DNA of 64,000 nt from Ashinkailepas kermadecensis (GCA_034440615.1 JAOTOM010004620.1:164501-228500); one strand, 5' to 3'; positions 10,951-24,960 are shown, counted from the stretch's first letter. Notes: generated by a model from the letters alone, not told the origin. Program-made: numbers and translations.

Positions 10951-13840
10951 TGGTCTGCTTCATGGAGGTAAATGTGTGGAAAACGTGCCTGGTTAATACC
11001 ATGAAACACAATAATACCTTCAACAAAGCCATCATGCCTTTTCTTCGGTGTATATTATCCCACCGCCTCTTTCTGATATCATTTCCCTTACCAACTGAAT
11101 AGTATGCATTTGAACCAGAAATGAGTAGTCACATCATCATAGTCATTTTAAGAAGTGTGTTCTTACAAATTTTTCTTGAAATGTCCTATCTGAATTAACA
11201 TACAAGTATCTGAAATATTTGGTTACATTCCTCTCTTCCCTTAAAAGGAGCTTGATAGTGCATACAAATTTTGATGGTAGACACCAGTGTTGTGTGACCA
11301 CTAGGAGGTCAATCAAACTATTGCTGTTGCATGGCATTGATACTTTCGGTTGGTGTTGTGCTAGCAATACCAAAAATACATGAGCGTCCAGCCCCATCAT
11401 CATGAGTTAGGTTATAGATGTATTTTTTCAAGTTCATCACCGCTGTTCTCGTGCAGAGCAGCTCCAGCATTCGGCTGGCTGATCGAAGCCTACCTTCCAT
11501 CCCAACGGAAAATCATGGAAGACAGTTTCTGAAAATATCCAAGATTGGGTTGGGTGCCCCACCCAGATGTCTTTTTCTTCAATAATACAATATAATTTTG
11601 AATGATTTTGCACTCCCTTGTTCTTGTGCTGCACATTTGATGTAGGTAGTTCCTAATTACAACACTGTTGTCGTTAAAAAAGCATGCAGCCAAGTTGCAT
11701 GTGCATTCACTGGTGGTGTATTGTGAAAATTATATTGATATTTATCCTGCGATTTGAACTAAATTTCACCCTTATGTGGATTTACACTGTTAATTTTCCA
11801 CTGCGAACTTAGGCAGAAAAGTATGGGACTCTGGATGAGATATCAGTGATGCAGAGTGGCCAGGTAATTGTGCAAATTGGAGTGTAATGAAGCATCAGTC
11901 AGCAGTGTGCAAATATATTGCATGCATGTCACTCTGGCTTGTTTGCATTCTTGTTTCCAAATTGTTTTTCGTAGCGCAACAGATTTGTCACACTTGTATA
12001 TGGCACATAGTAGTTCAACGTCTCTGCTGATAGGTGGCAACTCTTTCGCCTTGAACGGTCAATAGGTCATTGTACTCAGGCATTGTGTAATATAAAGGTT
12101 ATTGCACCGTATGATTAACACCAACCGTGCAATTAATACATGCTGTTAAACCATGGTTTTGCAAGCATACGCGACCCAGGAGTAATCATGCTTTGTGGCA
12201 TGGAATACATTATATTTTATCCCACGCCAAAAAGCATACATGCACTTTGTCTTGCGTGCTGAAGATGCTCCTTTCAGTTCCGTGGATTAACAAACAAACA
12301 AAAAACATATGGGATTGGCATTGTATTCATCCAGACACAAAGTTCATCCAATTCAGCTAGGCATTTTATCCCAATTTTGTATTTTGTTAGGAATTGGGAT
12401 AAATCAAGACACCACTCGCGGTATCAAAGTTAATGAACCCATTTGTATTCGACGCCTGACTTGCATGCATTTTTCTTCTCGCTCGTGGTGTAATTAATAT
12501 TCCTTGGTATCTAAAGTGGCCTACTTAAGCCTTTCAAATTCACACCACAAGCCTGATCGATAACTATATTTGTAGTGGGGTGTTTTGACTAGAATATTCA
12601 AATATACAACTATTTTTTTGCAACAAGAGCACCAAGTTTGACACCGAGGTAGTCTAGCATAATATGAGCAGGTTTGGATATTGAGCTATCACGCAACTAC
12701 CACCTGGCGGCCGCAGCAGCCATTATCCAAAACACTAGATCCAAGGATCTGAATAATGATACGAGTCGTGCTGTTCTGTTAACGTAAAATTCCAAACCTA
12801 AAAGGAAATGCTTCTGCGCCATTCACTACTGTGGCTTACGCAATATTAACTGATTGGTTGCACTTATTTTGTGTACGAATTGTGAATGGGTTCTTCCTGT
12901 AAGCATTCAAATTTGTAGTGGGGTCTATGTTCCTGAAGAAATTGAACATACCTATTTCATTTTTAGTAGGCTAAAATATCCACGAGGCTGGCTAGTCAAG
13001 CCCAAGAAGAAGGCCCAGGAAAGCAAAAGATAAGCAAAGGAGCAGGGGCGGTCGGCCCATGTAAGGCACTAAGGCAGTGCCTCCCATGAGTAGAGCTGGG
13101 AAGTATTTTTGTATGTTATTTTCCTACAAATGATGCATTCATCCACTGGAAAATAGCAAAGTTGAAAAACTGGAAACAAATATGCATTGGTGACTCGTAA
13201 TTATAGTTAAAATTGAAGTTTACATTTACATCTTAGCTTCAAAACAGCTCTATAACAGGTCGGCAAAGGCAAGCCTCTGGCAGATATCGCCATATATTGC
13301 GCCTTCGTTTTATAACAAGCGCAGGGTATGTGGCCTTTTTAGATTGGTGTCCATTCTACTCTTTATGGAGATCGCTGTGTGAGGGACACTTTTGAGCTAC
13401 ATCGAGCCATGTTTTTCACAAAAATGTTCCCATTGATTCGTGAAAATAAGGGAATGTGCGGAATTGTGGGGCAGGAGCAAATTACCAACCCACCCACTTG
13501 GGTAGGTACGATAAGTGGCAAATACTAGAACCAAAAGCCCAACGAGGAAGTCTGTTAATGACCAGTGGGCTCTTACTGGGCTTTGATGTGATGCTTGGTC
13601 AGCTCTGTAAATTCCATGTGTTCCAGCATCCAAACACTAGTGTTTCCATGCTGGACATATCAGTTGAGCCAACAAGAAACAGCCTGATTTGGAGCAAACT
13701 TAAATTCATATCTTTTGGAAATGAAAACTTGTTCGACATAGGCACTTAAAGTTGCATTTATATCTCAATAAGCAGTCATTTTACCAAGAAAAGAAAGTAT
13801 TATTGTGCCTTAAGGTGGTAACAAGACAGGTATTACACAC
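10951..13840. other. Interior between the inverted arms; no intact gene
   Basis: Contains short open frames on both strands (for example 11143-11403 minus, 13456-13749 plus), the repeat copy at 12068-12170, and AT-rich sequence. I recognise no transposase motif. The content may be the worn interior of the element whose arms flank it. Confidence 0.35.
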
Positions 13841-14510
13841 ATTTTCCTCCATAAAGGAAACAAATGGGTTAGGTTTGATTAGGTTTGGTTAGTTTAGGCT
13901 TTTTTAAGTTGGAAAATTTTTGTATGCATTTTTTTTTTAATGTACAAAAAACTGGATTTCTTTTCTCAAAAGCAGCTGATGTTAGGTTAGGTTAGGATGG
14001 GCTATGTTTTTTTACTAAGTTCAAAAGTTTTCAGAAAATAATTTGCTTACAATTTTTCTAATTTTATTTTTTGAATTTTGTCTTCTCCAAAGTGAGGTTG
14101 GTCTAGGTTAGGTTACGCTATGTTCCTTTTTTATTTCATTTTTAAGCTTTTCTTTTTATGCTATGCTACCAAATTCAAAGCCCCCTTTTTGGTGTTATTT
14201 TGCTGACAACCTGAAAAGAAAGCATTTGCACAGAAAATGAGTGGTCCCATCATCTTAGTCACATTTATAAATATTGCATTAGAGTGATAAATTCCAAAAA
14301 TTCAACAACACCCTAAAGCACAAATTTATGGAAAAGAACATTAAAATCATTCAAATGACATTGCAAACAACCACAGAAAAAAAACATCTTTAGCGACAAT
14401 CCAGATGCAGGCTCCTCCTTCAAGAAAATATGGGAAGTATACAGTATATTGAATAATAATGTAATACTACAATAAAACATGACCTAACCTAGCCTGACCT
14501 AACCTAACAT
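13840..14510. repeat. Right arm of the diverged inverted repeat, TTAGG-rich
   Basis: Mirror of 10555-10945 (see that entry). It contains gttaggttaggttagg at about 13983 and, in the opposite sense, acctaacctaacat at about 14497. The tracts are short and mixed with other variants, so they belong to the element and not to a telomere. Confidence 0.55.
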
Positions 14511-15231
<721 letters not shown>

Positions 15232-15369
15232 GTGCGCATTTATGTGGTATGATTTTATTCTCAAACCGTGCCATAATGCATGAATTAGCTTCAAATACGT
15301 TAATAGATAGCAATGTAGTGTTTTATTCACTGGTGGAGAAGATGGGAAGCAACGATATCCTTCAATGAT

Positions 15370-16110
15370 TTGTGAGTTTAACCTGTTCTCCTGCTTTGAA
15401 CATGGGCATAACTATTTTCTAGTAGCACAAATTCATCAGCGACTATACCACTATGTTGACCAAAATTAAACATGCAGACATAATTTAAATAGTTGATCAA
15501 GATTAAATAGGGGATAAAGTTGTGTATTTCCATATCCGTCGATTTGTAAGTACTAATAACTGTGCTGATTCTATCTATCTCATTTCCAAAATATATCAAG
15601 TTCCTAATAATTGATTCTACTTCAGCTTCCTTGGCACTTATACGATCTAACAACTTGGCATATATCGATTCAGCAGTGTATTCTGTTGGATCTTTTTCGC
15701 AAATATATTATTATGTTCTACCTTTTCCCCAATGACGAATATTAAATATTAATTAAATGTTACACAAATATTGTTCAATATATTTGGTATATGTTTATCC
15801 CGATGTTTATTGCCACCTACATGCACTAATGCCACAGGAAGTTTTGTTGTAGTGCTTGGTTTACTTGGCGTTCATTTAGGATCTCCCAAATTTTGGTTTA
15901 TCCGTCGGATTGTTATGAAGTGCTTTTTGATTACATAATTGTTCTGCATCTGGAACAATATTGCCTAATAAATTTCCATACTGCATATATTTTGCTTCAC
16001 TTTGAATGTTTTGTTCTTTATGAGCATCTTATTCAGTTCATTGTTGTCCATTTATGGATAATAATATTCCTGCTAAATGATATACAAACAAGTCATAAAA
16101 CCCAAATTCA
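15370..16110 (-). pseudogene. Antisense fragment of the AT-rich LINE (linker and RT N-terminus)
   Basis: On the minus strand, 15378-15653 encodes KEAEVESIIRNL followed by a run that aligns with the RT N-terminal region of the copy at 43210-43410. The linker (the EYTAES-like region and a piece like AGILLSIN) continues to about 16100. Many indels. It is a separate copy from the pieces at 16185-18530, because the same linker occurs again at 17200-17790. Confidence 0.6.
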
Positions 16111-16184
16111 TGCCATCGAAGGGATTTCCGTCTGCTTTTTGTGAGCAATGAAGTAATACATAATGTATTTATTTAGGGCACCTA

Positions 16185-16800
16185 TTTCTTCTGGGCACCT
16201 ATTCCAAACTGGGAAAAATTGTTGGCAATTGCATTGTTCCAGGATTTGGGAGGAGACTGTGCAATAGCACACATCCTATATTGTCTATATATATACAGGG
16301 TACAAAGAAATGTTGAATGGTTCTTGTATTATTGGTTGTTGCATATTGAAACAATTCAGCCGTATCATGTGGCAATGTGCGATGAACAAATTTGTGTAGG
16401 ATTAATAAGTTTTGTTCCTTTACCATATCAGGAAACTTCAAAACTGATCTATTTGATAAATAATTCATGTGTAGGATATCCCTGTTTGTAATCCATAATT
16501 CGTAGTACATGTTTCTGGGATGTTGTAATCTTTCTGGGAATCGATATGATCTAATGGGATAATTATTACCCTATATCACAGCACAGTGATTTAAATAGGG
16601 AAGGACTAATGACTTGTATAATAACTTCAGTGCTTGACTTGCAATGAACTATTTCACTCTCCCCATAATACACATGTTTCTACTAATGATGACTGAAACA
16701 TGATCTATGTGCCCACACCAAATAAGTTTTCATTCAACATTACATCAAGATACTTTATTTGCTGTTTCTTGGTGGTTTTTGTGGATTGTGTGTTGTTTTT
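16185..16800 (-). pseudogene. Antisense RT C-terminal fragment of the AT-rich LINE
   Basis: The minus strand reads MVKEQNLLILHKFVHRTLPH and TTNNTRTIQHFFVP, which match the C-terminal part of the copy at 44400-44600 (MVQEQNILILHKFVHDTLP, TNTRIIQHF). The order of pieces (this fragment, then linker, then endonuclease further right) fits one minus-strand element with its RT core deleted. Confidence 0.72.
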
Positions 16801-17189
16801 CTTTGTCCTGGTGCAGCGGTACTTGGGTGTACATGCCTACCAGGTGAAAGCAGATAGATGCGATAGGCATGGTTTTTGACTAGTTTGCCTTGGTGCCTTC
16901 AGGATTAGATTTTTTTGCAGCAAGTGACGTCATGTGTTAGCAGTACAAGCAAATGTACATAAATGTTTGTCTTGTACGTAGTGTCATTTAAGGCGTCTCC
17001 GAAATCGAAAAGCCTATGCTTAGCAAGGCCGACATGACAGATAATAAAGTATGGCAGTGAGAATTCGCCCGATAAATGTAATTGCTCAATTTGTGTGGTC
17101 CGGCGAAGGTTGTAACGGAATATACATGAAGAGCAAAGTAACTTTTGACTGTATTTTATAATCATCGCGGAAAGGTTATCTTATAATAT

Positions 17190-18340
17190 TGATGAGATCG
17201 GTAATCTGTTTCAATATTCTTTGATATGTAGGTGGTAATATTTTTGTCTTGAGTCCATCTATACCACCCTGAAAGATTTCAAGTGCCTAATATTTGATTC
17301 ACTTGTGCTTCATTGGCAGTTATATTATCAGAAAACTTAGCATAGGTAGGTTCAGCTATGTATTCAGTTGGATCTTTTTGTAAAGATGGAATTTCATGTT
17401 CTAGCCTTTTCCAATGGAGACAAAACTATTGACTGTATTTGGTAAACAATTCCTCTGATATTGATTGCCATCCTCACCCATTAATACATCAGGGAGTTTG
17501 GATTTCGTTTTTGCTTCTTTATCAGTTCGTTTATAATTCTCCAAGTTTTCGCCCGTCCTTCTGATTGTCATGAAGTGCTGTTTGACATTACACATTTTTT
17601 TGCATCTCTCACAATATTAGCTAATGTGCTTCTGCCTTGTAATGAGTTGCCCATATGAAGCAAAGTATAAATCTTCGCATCATTTTGCATGCTTTGGTTT
17701 TGATGAACTTCGTGTAGTTTTTTTTTTGCTTATGGAGCATAATATTCCTGCAATTATCCATGGTCTCATAGGGGCTCTCCTTCTACTGTATGTCAGTGTT
17801 CTTGTTCAAAGCCCCATACCATCTTTATATGCGCTAATCAGCTCAGAGCATGCAATGTGTTGTGCAGCATCAGTGTGTTAGCATCAGTGTGTTAGCATCC
17901 TGCAATGTGTTAGCATCAGTGTTGTGGTCACATTTTGCAACACCAATACCAAATATGCCTTTAACTTAGGCACGTCATTACAATACTTTACTGTTCCACT
18001 TCTTTTTATTGAGCTTTGTTTTTCATCAAGAATCAGAGTTACCGAAACGGAGAGGTGACATGATAAGTCCTCTAGCAATATTACGGAGGAGCATATATAG
18101 GAGAGATTATTTCTGCATATATTGTCTAGCAATGCAGCATTATGCGTAGGAGTGGCTTTTCCTATAGTGGGTCGAAGACCCAATGAGATGAGCAGGTTCA
18201 GGCAGATCTGTTATTTGTATCGTCTCTAATATTCAGCAAGCTATAGTTGAAATCTCCAGCAATGACAGCACGTTTTTCTTTGTTCCCTAGGCTGTCTAGC
18301 GATTTTTCCAACATGTTTTGGAAATCATTACGGAGAAACA
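17190..18340 (-). pseudogene. Antisense linker and endonuclease fragment of the AT-rich LINE
   Basis: 17200-17790 matches the linker upstream of the RT in the 42.7-44.8 kb copy (gttggatctttttgtaaaga opposite the EKDPTEY region, and ataatattcctgcaattatc opposite the GILCSI region). 17884-18183 encodes an endonuclease C-terminal stretch on the minus strand (ATPTHNAALLDNICRNNLSY, then LLEDLSCHLSV where SDH would be expected). Sequence near 18240-18260 encodes an AGDFN-like motif. All is frameshifted. Confidence 0.6.
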
Positions 18341-19270
18341 TTGGGAACGGTATAATATCGGAAATATTACTACAGATTGCTTTTTGTTTTCATTTCCAAG
18401 GTTAACTTCAAGAAAGGAGGCTTGGATGAGGTCGCTTTTTATGATACTAATACTTCTTGCCTCATTGTTTTACGTACATCAACTACCCATCCTCCACCTT
18501 CCCGATAATACCGACTGGATGTAAACATTGCATAGTTGTTAATATGAAGAAAAATCGGTCACTACCCTTCTGAAGCCATGTTTCAGAAATGCAAATGCCT
18601 CCCCTACCCTATTCCAATGAAAATAGTATGGCTGAGCCCTTGTATGTGATGTCTCAGTGAATGAAGATCATTTTGTTGATGGCATAGGTGACAGTTAAAA
18701 GCATTTATAGCGGAGCTCCCACAAACATGGCAGCATGCGTTCTTCTTATCGGACAGAAACTAACGTACAAGTGCGATTTAGATGCAGAACGTTGTGGGTA
18801 GATCGTTTGTCAAGAATTTGGGATGTGTTTGGCACAATTGATGCTTGTAGCAATTAAACTACAGCAGTGATGATCTGCGTGAAATTAGTTCAAGTCCATA
18901 TAGATGAAATATGGCATATCAAATGATCTTGGTTATGGTTGTTCGAAAAAGAATGGAAAAAATTGAACAACACCATTTCTTCCAAACAGTTTTGTCATCA
19001 CTGTAGTACAACAATGAAACAAGTCTGGGACTACATGTTTCCCCTGTTCCACTGGATTGTCATGCACAGCGTGTTATCATTGTGTAGCCGTGGTGGTGTC
19101 CACCACTAAAGCAAGGATGCTATGATTCTGCCAAGTCACCACACGGCTTTCATAACCGAGCTGTGTCAATAATTCGAGTCCTTGACACAGCGGCAGCGGA
19201 TGCATGCAATCTGGTGTGAAGAAGACCTCTGGAACGTCCAAATTGTGCCACCCTCTCACGGTTCGGAGGA
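18340..19270. other. No gene recognised; one unassigned minus-strand open frame
   Basis: 19077-19259 on the minus strand is open for 60 codons and reads PEVFFTPDCMHPLPLCQGLE and LLTQLGYESRVVTW. The composition is protein-like, but I do not recognise a family and see no splice sites that would anchor it. It lies directly next to the 3' end of the I-clade LINE. Confidence 0.3.
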
Positions 19271-19387
19271 GATATGATGTGATGATGAATTGGTGTTTAG
19301 GGGCGCGTCGACTGCAAAGGTCATTTTGCGCCCATAACTGTGTTGATAGCTAATCTATAATGCTCCTATAGTAGTCAGTAATTAATA

Positions 19388-22300
19388 GTCTTCAGGGGCG
19401 GCGATATACTACATCAAAACGTGCTTGTTGAAGAAAAGTAAAAATGTATCCAGACGATACAACCTCAGAGTCATTGTTTAGTAACATTCGTAAAGTGTCG
19501 ATGTTTACTCGTCCTAAAATATGGCGTCGGAGAGGGTCCAGTAGTACACAATCTACTAAAACATGATACACAGTAAGCGGGTCCGAACAGTGTGGGCATA
19601 AAGGTTGGTCATCACCGGTCAGTATATAGCTATGTGTTGCGAATGTATGGCCAATCCTCAATCGGCAGAGGTTACTTCCTCCCGTCGCGAGGTCCGGTGT
19701 GAGGACTGCCACATACCCAGTACCGGCTTTATAACCCTCAACTTACTAGGTTTGGAGTTCCAGGTTCGTTGCCATTCGGACCGTATATGTGATAGAATGG
19801 AGGGGTATATATCACTTGGAGGAAGACGCAGACGAACTTCACGGCCATTACTGATTGCGTGTTTAGCGGTTATATCGGCAGCTTCATTACCTGCGAGTCC
19901 AACATGGCTGGGGATCCAGCAGAATACGACGTTTTTTTTCCGATAGTAGTTAGGGATTTGACGACGCAAAGAATCCTGTGCACAAGCGTGTTATCCGGGT
20001 TAAAAGACTTCATTGCACAGAGACTACTCAGGGAGTCAGTAAAAACGACGTGATTTATGGACTGGTGATACTGAATATGATAAAGAGATTGCAAAATGGC
20101 GTAAAGTTCAGCGGTAAATATTGACGCCTGCTTCGGTAAACAGAAGGAACCAATACCACGTCGACCAACATACGCGCATCCCACGCCGGAAGGAGACTTT
20201 GAGCCGTCTGTGTAGATGCGGGAGAACTCACGGTACTGGTGTAGTTTTTCTAACGCAAGCATGCGGAATTCTTCGGAGGTTACATTTACCTTCTTTGAAT
20301 GGGACAAAGTGAGGTCAGTCTGCACTGGGACATCCTTCCAAGGGGGGATGCTCGGGGTGAAAGCACGTGTCATAGAGCTTGGTCTAATATTGCATTTACG
20401 GAAGATAGAAGCCATGCGCCAGGAAAAAGGCAAGCCACGCTGATTGCTGGTTGACCGACGTGGCAGTAATGACTTCGAAAATATCCATTTATATGCTGGA
20501 TGTTTCCGGTTCTGTGCGACCTTACATGCATATCTAGCTCCCATTAGCATACGGCGTAACGCAAGGGGGGGTTCATCGGTCTCGGCCATTAGACTACCGG
20601 CTGGAGAAGTACGGAAAGCTCCAGTAGCAACACGAAGGGCTGTATTGTGTATGACGTCCAGACGGCGTTTCGTTGTGACACACGCTCCGTCATAAATAAA
20701 ACATCCATAGTCAATTTTAGAGCGTACTAGCGATCGGTACATAAGAAGTAAGATAGACCTGTCCGCTCCATACGAGCATCTGGAGACAGTGCTCATCACC
20801 TGAAGTCGTTTGGCACATTTTTGTACAAGATCATTGATGTGAGTGCTGTATGTTAGTCGGCGGTCCATCCATATACCTAGGAACTTGGCGGCTGGCTTGA
20901 ATGGGATAGGGCGTCCGTGCAGCATAATCATGGGGTCATTACAAGAGCGTTTGCGGCAGAAGTGGACAGCGGTGGTTTTCGATGTAGACATAGCGAAACC
21001 GGTTTTGTTGCACCAGCCCTGCACCTTCTGGACAGCCATCTGGAGTTGTCTCTCGACCGTGTGCACCGAGCGTGAAGAGAACCATATGGCGAAATCATCA
21101 ACGAAAAGCGCTTTCCCTACGGAAGTCGGCAGCGAGGTACCCACGTCGTTGATAGAAATGGCAAACAATGCTACGCTCAGTACGCTCCCCTGCGGGACTC
21201 CGTTGACTTGTGAAAAAGTGCCAGATAGGGAGTTTCCTATTCTGACGCGAAACGTTCTGGAAGATAAAAAATTGGACAAGAAGACACCCATGGAGCCTCT
21301 GACGCCCATATTGTGGAGCTTCATCAGAATACCGTGACGCCACGCCGTGTCATATGCGCCGGCAATGTCAAAAAATATTACAGCTGTATGGTGGCGTTTC
21401 ATGAACCCATAGCGCACAACGGAGTCTAGTGTTAGAATGTGGTCAAGTGTGCTACGGTGTTTTCGGAAGCCACTCTGTATCACAGTAAGGAGATTGTTAT
21501 GTTCTAAAAACCACATCAATCGAACATTCACCATTTTTTCGAACAGTTTACACAGGGAGCAAGTCAGCGAGATGGGACGGTAGTGTAGTGGGTCACTGCC
21601 AGATTTATTTGGTTTACGTATGGGCACTATAATTGCCTCCCGCCACGAGGGTGGAAATGTGCCTGATGTCCACATTCCATTTAAGGTTTTCAAAAGTGTT
21701 TCTAAAGCAGCAGCTGGTAAACGTTTTATAATATCGTTGTGCAGAGTGTCCGGACCCTCTGCCACACTCTTGAGTGTACCGATTGCTGCAGTTAGTTCGG
21801 AAATTGAAAATGATATATTATACTGCAAAACGTCTGTGGTGGAGAAGTCAAGAGGACTTGCCTCGCACCGATCCTTATGTACCAAAAAACGCTCGTTACT
21901 TGTATTTTCCGAGCGTGCGGACAAAGCCCGTCCTATCTCGTCAGCCACTTCTCCCGGGTCGATGATGTCCTGACCTGCCATGTGCAGGACAGGAAGAGGG
22001 ACTGAGGCGTGTTTTCCAGAGAAACGTTTAATGCGGGACCATACAGTAGACAGTGACGTGGAGCGATTTAACGTGTTTACGTAGGATTTCCACGAGTCTC
22101 GTTTCGCCTCGGCGATAGTGCGTCTGGCGAGCGCTCGTGCTTTGCGAAAAGCTATTAAATTATATGTGCAGCTATTATTATTAAATATACGAAATGCCCT
22201 CTTCCTAGCACGGATAGCCTCTCGACACTTATCGGACCACCATGGGACTGGTACACGAATTGACGTTCCCGATGATCGAGGGATGTGCCGCTGGGCACTC

Positions 22301-23106
22301 TGCACAGTTGCCGAAGTGAATGTTTCCACGGAGATGACGGGTTCATCCGAGTGGTCGCGGAGGGTGCTTTGAAGGTTAGCTTGGAAGGCCTCCCAGTCGG
22401 CTCGATGGAATAGCCACTTTGAAGGTCGTCGACCAACCGTAACCCGATTAATGAAATGGGAATAAACAGGGAAGTGGTCGCTGTTATATGGATCACTATT
22501 CACAGACCATTCTAAGAAAGGAGCAATTTCTGGACTGCAGAGAGTGAGGTCCAGCACGGACGTCTGTCCAGTCGGTAATGTAAAATGTGTTGGTGTTCCC
22601 GTGTTAAGAATACAAAGAGGGAAATCGCTTATAAAACGTTCCATTGCACGTCCACGGCAAGTAATCGTGGTTGAACCCCAAAGAGAGTGGTGCGCATTAA
22701 AATCGCCACACACCATCACCGGTGGGGTGAGTTGGGCCACAGTTTCAGAGAGATCAGAAAGTGGGAACTGTCTGCCCGGTGGTAGGTATATGCTGCATAT
22801 GGAGACGGCACGGTGGTTTATTACTACACGAGCAGCAACGCACTGAATATTTGAAGAGAGAGGTGCATGTGTGAATGGGACAGAGTTGTGCACAGCAATA
22901 AGCACACCCCCATGCGACACAGTGCAGGATGGTACATCTTTTCGTAAAATAGTGTAGTTTTTTAGTTGAAATGGAGCGCCTGGAGCCAGCTTAGTTTCCT
23001 GTATACATAAGACCGACGGCGTGCGGGAACTTAAAAGATGCTTGAGGTCATTTAAGCTGGATTTGATTCCCCTACAGTTCCACTGTAAAACTACGATGTG
23101 CGTAAG
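19388..23106 (-). pseudogene. I-clade LINE ORF2: endonuclease, RT, RNase H
   Basis: The frame opens after a stop at 23107 and begins IVVLQWNCRGIKSSL, the usual APE endonuclease start. There is GDFNAHHSLWG at about 22690 and SDHFPVY at about 22465. The RT has FRKHRSTLDHI, VPQGSVLS and the catalytic FVDDFAIW (about 21100). The RNase H has IYTDGSKSPSGVG (about 20200), FTDSLSSL and SHVGLAGNEAAD, and a C-terminal CPHCSDPLTVYHVLVDC finger follows. The long frame breaks at about 19935, at an 8-base A run (T on the + strand), and again at about 19670-19690, so the RNase H C-terminus is split over three frames. Otherwise about 1015 codons are uninterrupted. No ATG precedes the endonuclease, so translation by reinitiation or coupling after ORF1 would be expected in an active relative. 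Confidence 0.85.
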
Positions 23107-23244
23107 TTAATGCAGTAAAACATGTGCGTTGTCAAAAGATATAATTAGAGAAGATGACTAGTATATATTACAAACCCATCGACAGCTTGGTCAAATAAAG
23201 AAGAGAAATAAAGACCAGATAGCAGCATGTGGACGTCATTGTTG

Positions 23245-24960
23245 CTAGAAAGGAATGGTCAAGGGCGGTTTAAAAACGGGCGGGAGCGGTCGGAGTCCCG
23301 GTGCCCTGTCTCGACGGAGAGTCCATCGAGAACTCAGGGGGAAGCTCCGACTAGGGTCTAGTGAATGTGTCCTGGGGCGGGACCTCTGTGGGCCACCCCG
23401 CGGTGGAGACTCAGAGAGAGGCAACGCTCGCTTCTGCGGGACAGTCAGTTGCGGCGGAGGCGGGGGAGGACCCATTACGGATGCTCCCACCGGCCCCTCC
23501 ACTCGCTGACGCAGCAATGGGGTGACCGACCTTGGGGGAGGCGCTATGCTGGTGCCCTTGACCCTGGCCTTTTCCAGTTGAGCGAGCCGCGCTCGTTTTG
23601 CCTCGCGGGCACGCCTTTCGGCTTCCTGGAATTGCAAACTGACGTCTGAGATTTGGATTGGTCGGTGCGTGTTTCTGGACGGCGATGCAGGAGCAGACGT
23701 AGATGTTGAGGGCGAGGGTGAGGGCGAGGCCTGGCTCTCGGGAAGGGGGGAGGGTTCGGGGAGCGAGGATGTGGAGAGGGTGGGTTTATGTGTCGTAGTG
23801 GGGCGCGATGGGGGGGGATGGGAGGCTGGAAGGCGGACGGGAGGTGGGAGGGGGGATTTGGGGGTAGGTGGGGAGGGGATGGGATCGAGTGGGAAGGACC
23901 GAGGAGGCCGCTTTCCCCGTTGGACAAGCGTCCACGCCCCACCCTCGGGCGTTGATCTGGTGGGGGCTTCTAATGGGGGAACAATGTCACTCGTGGAAGG
24001 TGGGACGCCAGTAGTATCGGCGTCGTTTTGGGTTGGATGGCTCTTCCTCACTTGCGACACAGGAGGCACTCCAAAAGAGCGCAGAAGAGCGGTCAGTTGG
24101 GCCATCAGCTCAGAGGCTCTGTCGGGCTGTGTGTGTTGTGGAATACTCCTGCTTTTCACTTTTGACGCGTATGATATTATAGGATGAGAATGTTCATATT
24201 GATCCCTTGCCTCTCGGAATGTTATTTTTTGTGTGTGCTTGATATAAATTATCTCCTTCTCTCTGATGTATTTCGGGCAGGTTCGGTCATAAGAAGTGTG
24301 GGGGGTCCTGCCCCACGCCACAGTTCGCACAGAAGGGGGTTTCGAGGGTGCAGTTTTCGCCATCATGTTCCTGGGAGGCGCACCTCCCACATGCAGGGCG
24401 ATTCCGGCAGTATTTGTTGGTGTGTCCGAACCTCTGACACTTAAAACATCTCATCGGATTGGGGAGAAAAACACGGACCTTCACTCGGACGTAACCCACA
24501 CGTATTTCGGAGGGAATATCAGTGGAATTGAATGTCAATATGACGTTGTTTGTTGTAATAAGTTCCGAGCCTCTCCTCACCTTCATTTTCCTTGCATCAG
24601 TCACACCAAACTCTGACAATCCGTCCACGATCTCCTCTTCCGGCACATCTCTCAGGTCAAAACAGTTTATAAGGCCTCGCGAAGTATTTTTTGTCTTGTG
24701 CGGTTCTACGGTGATTTGGATGTTCTCTTCGACCCTACTCTGATTTTTCCGAATACTAAATCTAAACTCGGATAATTTCAATGCGGTCTCCGCCTCCTCT
24801 GCCCGTGCAAATTCTACCTCCAGGGCACCATCGTTTAACTTCTCGCAGCGTACGACCTTGCCAAATCTGTCACATCCATCTCGCCTTTGAAATGGTGATA
24901 GCGAGGCGAGGGACCTCGTCTTACCACGAAATATAAGTATGCGTGGGGCAGAGAAGCCAT
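23245..24960 (-). pseudogene. I-clade LINE ORF1: nucleic-acid-binding protein with CCHC knuckles
   Basis: The N-terminal part (about 24870-24450, minus) contains FGKVVRCEKLNDGALEVEFA, an RRM-like region, and ends in the zinc knuckles CFKCQRFGHTNKYC, CGRCASQEHDGENC and a third, CANCG. After a frameshift near 24310-24340 follow RTCPKYIREKEIIYIKHTQK and a long Pro/Ser-rich tail (about 23350-24050), which then becomes basic. A second frameshift lies near 24865. The knuckles and the CPK-EKEI segment are characteristic of ORF1 in I/Jockey-group elements. The Pro-rich tail is unusually long. Confidence 0.8.

Noticed and set aside
10700..14510. Telomeric or interstitial telomere array
   Set aside because: Only two or three consecutive TTAGG-like units at a time, in both orientations, inside a conserved inverted repeat.
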